NCBI GenBank assembly: GCA_050331695.1
Contig: JBHJGP010000004.1
Coordinates: 1 to 15,897 of the forward strand
Source of the DNA: JBHJGP01 sp050331695
GTDB lineage: Bacteria > Pseudomonadota > Alphaproteobacteria > Geminicoccales > Geminicoccaceae
Length of the DNA: 15,897 nt
Direction of reading: 5' to 3'
The notes beneath the pieces were generated by a model, which saw only the letters and a program-made list of their open reading frames with translations, made no database searches and was not told the DNA's origin. This document shows positions 13,713 through 15,897 of the stretch, piece by piece; position 1 is the first letter of the stretch, and each line of letters starts with the position of its first letter. Position numbers and translations under genes: made by a program.

Positions 13713-14429
13713 CTACCAGGGTATGCGCTTTCCGGCGTAGTCGACGAAGGTGCCTGTATCCTGGATTGTCAGCCGTTCCGTCTCACGGGTGATGCCGGCG
13801 ACACTCGTGACGGTGTCGATGGCCGCGGCGTCCGTTCCCATATCAATCTGAACCCAGCCTGGATGAAACAGGAGAACCGCGATCTTCTTCGGCTTCAGCT
13901 CATGGGCGAGACATGTCGAGGCCGCATTGAGCGCGGCCTTGGACGACCGATAAATGGCGTTGTCCCCATCGCCGCCATTGCTGGCGATGCTGCCCATGCG
14001 GCTGGTGATCATCACGATCTTGGCGCCGGGAGCCGCCTGCAAGGAAGGCAAGAGCGCGCGGCTCAACAAGACCGGCGCCACCGCATTGGTCGCCAGCACC
14101 TTGAGCCAATCGGCCTGGGAGAGGCCCTCGAAGGTTTGCGGCCGCTCCCCGTAGATCCCGGCATTGTTGATCAGGAGGTCGATCGGTTGGTCCGCGAGGC
14201 CGTCTGCGATGCCGGCGATCTGGTTGCCATCGGCGACGTCCAGAGCGTGGATCTCGGTGGCACCATCGGCAGCCAAGGCCCTCAGCTCGGACGCGTTTTC
14301 GGGATCGCGGCAGGTGGCGATGACGCGCCATCCGTGTCGCTTGTAGTGGCGGCAGAATTCAAGGCCGATGCCTCGCGACCCGCCGGTGATGAAAACCGTG
14401 CGAGGACGATCCGTGCCCGTCTCGGCCAT
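13713..14429 (-). CDS. Short-chain dehydrogenase/reductase (SDR), C-factor-like
   Basis: The protein is 238 aa, one classical SDR domain. The nucleotide-binding TGGSRGIG (15-22), NNAG (88-91), active-site Asn115, Ser143 and YRSSK (160-164, Tyr160 and Lys164) are all intact, so an active NAD(P)H-dependent oxidoreductase is expected. The cofactor loop after the second strand reads ATCRDPENAS (38-47). Arg41 there favours NADPH. The pattern of ATCRDPENASELRAL, together with the length, resembles the C-factor/sniffer subgroup of SDRs, whose members act in signalling or on carbonyl substrates. The substrate cannot be told. The ATG at 14429 follows GGTGGA; upstream codons in the same frame read through the tRNA-Thr gene and are not coding. 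It lies 63 bases after the tRNA, so it may be transcribed from the tRNA or rlmB promoter, with a palindrome at 14458-14469 between. Confidence 0.9.
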   Translation of the reverse strand: MAETGTDRPRTVFITGGSRGIGLEFCRHYKRHGWRVIATCRDPENASELRALAADGATEIHALDVADGNQIAGIADGLADQPIDLLINNAGIYGERPQTFEGLSQADWLKVLATNAVAPVLLSRALLPSLQAAPGAKIVMITSRMGSIASNGGDGDNAIYRSSKAALNAASTCLAHELKPKKIAVLLFHPGWVQIDMGTDAAAIDTVTSVAGITRETERLTIQDTGTFVDYAGKRIPW

Positions 14430-14492
14430 GAAAGATCCACCCAGTCTGAGCGTTGAACGATGCGCATCGGAGCGCTTGCGGTTTGAGGCGTT

Positions 14493-14568
14493 TGGTGCTG
14501 GCGGCAGGACTTGAACCCGCAACCTACCGCTTACAAGGCGGTTGCTCTACCAATTGAGCTACGCCAGC
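14493..14568 (-). tRNA. tRNA-Thr (anticodon TGT)
   Basis: The minus strand folds to a full cloverleaf of 76 nt including an encoded CCA. The acceptor arms are GCTGGCG (5') and CGCCAGC (3') with A as discriminator. The D arm GCTC/GAGC, anticodon arm ACCGC/GCGGT with loop CTTGTAA, and T arm GCGGG/CCTGC with TTCAAGT are all paired. The anticodon TGT complements aca at 14533-14535 on the plus strand and reads ACA and related threonine codons. It starts 23 bases after the rlmB stop. Confidence 0.97.
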
Positions 14569-14588
14569 CATGTTCGAAAGGCTGCCAA

Positions 14589-14617
14589 AACCTAGGGGCG
14601 AGAGCGCGCTCGAGCAA
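14589..14617 (-). promoter_or_regulatory. Possible tRNA-Thr promoter at the end of rlmB
   Basis: Reading the minus strand, TTGCTC (14612-14617) and TAGGTT (14589-14594) are 17 bases apart and about 21 bases before the tRNA-Thr gene. Each matches the sigma-70 consensus at only three of six positions, and the -10-like box overlaps the rlmB stop codon. Position is right for a separate tRNA promoter, but read-through from rlmB is equally possible. Confidence 0.3.
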
Positions 14618-15389
14618 GGGCGTAAAGGGCGATGCCGGCGCTCACAGAGACGTTCAGACTTTCCATCGCCGGGCCGATCGGAATTGCGACGTCTTGATCA
14701 GCGCGGGCGCGAAGCAAAGGCCTGATGCCATGGCCCTCGGCGCCGATCACCAGAACGCTCTGCTCACCCGGTTGCCAGCGTTCGAGCGGTGTCTCAGCCG
14801 CCGCGTCGAGGGCGTAGATCCAATAGCCCCAGCCCTTCAACTGGGTCAGCGTTCGGGCGAGATTGACCACCTCATAGATCGGTATTTTTTCGAGCGCCCC
14901 GGCCGCTGCTTTGGCGCAAGCGCCGTTGGCGGCGGCCGCATGCTTGCTCTGGACCACCACGGCGCCGACGCCAAAGCAGGCGGCCGAGCGTAGAATTGCG
15001 CCGAAATTGCGGGCGTCGGTGACCTGGTCGAGAACCAGGATCCGGTCCGGCGGCGCCAGTTTGATTTCGCCCACCTGCCGGCCGGGCAGGGGGTCGACCG
15101 AAAGGGCAACGCCCTGGTGGCCGCTGTCCGCGCCCAGCAGGCGGTCGAGCTCGCGACGATCGGTTGTGACCGACTCCAAACCTCGTTCCGCCGCGGCTTT
15201 GACCAGGTCGTCCGGCACCTCACGGGCGAGCCGAAGTTCGTTGCAGGGACGATCGGGATTGGCGAGGGCGGCCGTCACGGGATGGATGCCCCAAAGCCAT
15301 AGCTGCGGTGTCTTCGCCGATGAGGCCTGACCCGGAGTACCGGCCTTGGCCTGGGGCCGAGGTCGGCGCCTCGACTTGGTTCGATCCAT
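14592..15389 (-). CDS. rlmB: 23S rRNA (guanosine-2'-O-)-methyltransferase, RlmB-type SpoU enzyme
   Basis: The protein is 265 aa. RlmB methylates the 2'-OH of G2251 (E. coli numbering) in the peptidyl-transferase P loop of 23S rRNA, using S-adenosylmethionine. A basic tail (1-28) precedes the substrate-binding domain, WGIHPVTAAL (33-42) through HQGVAL (91-96). The SPOUT catalytic domain follows. Its motif 1 is DQVTDARNFGAILR (121-134, with Asn128 and Arg134), motif 2 is LVIGAEGHGI and motif 3 is SLNVSVSAGIALY (from 244), which together build the trefoil-knot SAM site. The family includes TrmH and other SpoU enzymes; the HQGVA motif and N-terminal domain favour RlmB. The ATG at 15389 is chosen; a GTG three codons earlier (15398), after AAGGGGC, is also possible. 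It is divergent from tRNA-Tyr and followed by tRNA-Thr. Confidence 0.93.
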   Translation of the reverse strand: MDRTKSRRRPRPQAKAGTPGQASSAKTPQLWLWGIHPVTAALANPDRPCNELRLAREVPDDLVKAAAERGLESVTTDRRELDRLLGADSGHQGVALSVDPLPGRQVGEIKLAPPDRILVLDQVTDARNFGAILRSAACFGVGAVVVQSKHAAAANGACAKAAAGALEKIPIYEVVNLARTLTQLKGWGYWIYALDAAAETPLERWQPGEQSVLVIGAEGHGIRPLLRARADQDVAIPIGPAMESLNVSVSAGIALYALARARSRP

Positions 15390-15451
15390 GGACCTCACGC
15401 CCCTTCTGCAGGTTGGCTTTCAGCGGTTCCGGGCGCGGCTCGGCATAACTG

Positions 15452-15479
15452 TTGACAAGGCCCTTTCGGACCACATACT
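15452..15479 (+). promoter_or_regulatory. Promoter for the tRNA-Tyr/tRNA-Gly/tuf unit
   Basis: A perfect -35 box TTGACA (15452-15457) is followed after 16 bases by CATACT (15474-15479), a 4-of-6 match to the -10 consensus. Transcription would start near 15486, about 29 bases before tRNA-Tyr, which suits a short trimmed leader. A full-consensus TTGACA is rare in this GC-rich window and fits a highly expressed stable-RNA operon. No terminator is seen between tRNA-Gly and tuf, so the promoter may also drive tuf. Confidence 0.7.
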
Positions 15480-15514
15480 CCGGCGCGTTTCGCGGCGCCA
15501 GGCCGGTCCGGCGC

Positions 15515-15600
15515 GGAGGGGTGGCCGAGCGGTCAAAGGCAGAAGACTGTAAAACTGCCGACGTACGTCTACGTAGGTTCGAATCTTACCCCCTCCACCA
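15515..15600 (+). tRNA. tRNA-Tyr (anticodon GTA)
   Basis: This is an 86-nt class II tRNA with encoded CCA. The acceptor arms are GGAGGGG and CCCCTCC with discriminator A. The anticodon stem GCAGA/CTGCC region carries loop bases with GTA at 15549-15551. A long variable arm (around ACGTACGTCTACGT) and the T loop TTCGAAT follow. The long variable arm and GTA anticodon fix the identity as bacterial tyrosine tRNA. Confidence 0.96.
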
Positions 15601-15628
15601 CTCGGATCCGTCGGGCCGTTGAACCGGT

Positions 15629-15702
15629 GCGGGTGTAGCACAATGGTAGAGCATCGGCCTTCCAAGCCGTGTGTGTGGGTTCGATTCCCATCACCCGCTC
15701 CA
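15629..15702 (+). tRNA. tRNA-Gly (anticodon TCC)
   Basis: This is a 74-nt cloverleaf with encoded CCA. The acceptor arms are GCGGGTG and CACCCGC with T as discriminator. The D arm is GCAC/GAGC with one mismatch-type closing pair, the anticodon arm TCGGC/GCCGT-type with loop CTTCCAA (TCC at 15661-15663), and the T arm TGGGT/CCATC-type with TTCGATT. It lies 28 bases after tRNA-Tyr and 56 bases before tuf, most likely co-transcribed with both. Confidence 0.96.
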
Positions 15703-15758
15703 GACCTAAATGGATTGCCGCTGCCTGACCTGAGCTAACCAAATCGGACGGAAATTCG

Positions 15759-15897
15759 ATGTCGAAGGAGAAGTTTGAGCGTACGAAGCCGCATGCGAAC
15801 ATCGGCACGATTGGCCATGTTGACCACGGCAAGACGACGCTGACGGCGGCGATCACGAAGGTGTTGGCGGAGGCGGGCGGCGCTCAGTTCACCAGTT
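15759..15897 (+). CDS. tuf: Elongation factor Tu, N-terminal part (runs off right edge)
   Basis: The visible 46 codons begin MSKEKFERTKPHANIGTIGH and include the G1/P-loop GHVDHGKT (19-26), diagnostic of EF-Tu, the GTPase that brings aminoacyl-tRNA to the ribosome. The reading continues TLTAAITKVLAEAGG to the edge. A weak GGA-rich ribosome site (GGACGGA) precedes the ATG at 15759. The gene follows tRNA-Tyr and tRNA-Gly, matching the known tRNA-tufB arrangement, so this may be one of two tuf copies, as is usual in proteobacteria. Only the start is present, so nothing can be said about the rest or about which copy it is. Confidence 0.97.
   Translation, partial: MSKEKFERTKPHANIGTIGHVDHGKTTLTAAITKVLAEAGGAQFTS

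Noticed and set aside
14458..14469. Palindrome CGATGCGCATCG between tRNA-Thr and the SDR gene
   Set aside because: It is perfect, but lies in a GC-rich gap, is not followed by a T-run, and has no second copy, so it supports neither a terminator nor an operator call.
1..15897. Mobile elements, phage genes, CRISPR or defence systems
   Set aside because: I looked for integrase, transposase, toxin-antitoxin and nuclease motifs and for spaced direct repeats and saw none. The three tRNA genes show no integrated element beside them.

Overview
The window is high-GC bacterial chromosome and looks alphaproteobacterial, probably Rhodospirillales-like. The basis is a bactofilin/M23 peptidase gene pair, a TIGR02186-family protein, and rlmB next to tRNA-Tyr, tRNA-Gly and an EF-Tu gene. 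The genus cannot be read from the sequence. I see no integrase, transposase, phage gene or CRISPR array, and genes are packed tightly on both strands.

Positions 1-3717 hold unlinked housekeeping or envelope genes. They are the start of a membrane protein running off the left edge (-), a Tat-type exported protein with a C-terminal peptidoglycan-binding repeat (+), a small secreted protein (-), a hypoxanthine phosphoribosyltransferase-like gene (+) and an HtpX-like M48 membrane protease (-). Positions 3809-5380 hold an orphan peptide-type ABC substrate-binding protein (+).

Positions 5377-8633 (-) form the most distinctive unit: suyA, suyB, a sulfolactate dehydrogenase-type gene (comC-like) and a patatin-like acyl hydrolase. 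Each of the last three starts within a few bases of, or overlaps, the gene before it. SuyAB splits (R)-3-sulfolactate into pyruvate and sulfite, and ComC interconverts (R)-sulfolactate and sulfopyruvate, so this is an organosulfonate-degradation operon. The translationally coupled lipase-like gene is unexpected and may point to a sulfolipid source. A divergent secreted hypothetical gene (8785-9417) shares the upstream region.

Positions 9438-13457 (-) hold five closely packed genes: M23 peptidase, bactofilin, YeeE/YedE sulfur-compound transporter, TIGR02186 periplasmic anchored protein and universal stress protein. This joins a cell-envelope-shape pair to a sulfur-transport/stress trio. A 255-bp gap (13458-13712) upstream holds a nested inverted repeat and a 12-bp palindrome.

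Positions 13713-15897 hold an SDR oxidoreductase, tRNA-Thr(TGT) and rlmB on the minus strand. Divergently, a strong-looking promoter precedes tRNA-Tyr(GTA), tRNA-Gly(TCC) and the start of tuf. The tRNA identities and order recall the thrU-tyrU-glyT-tufB cluster of enterobacteria, split by an inverted rlmB/tRNA-Thr segment.
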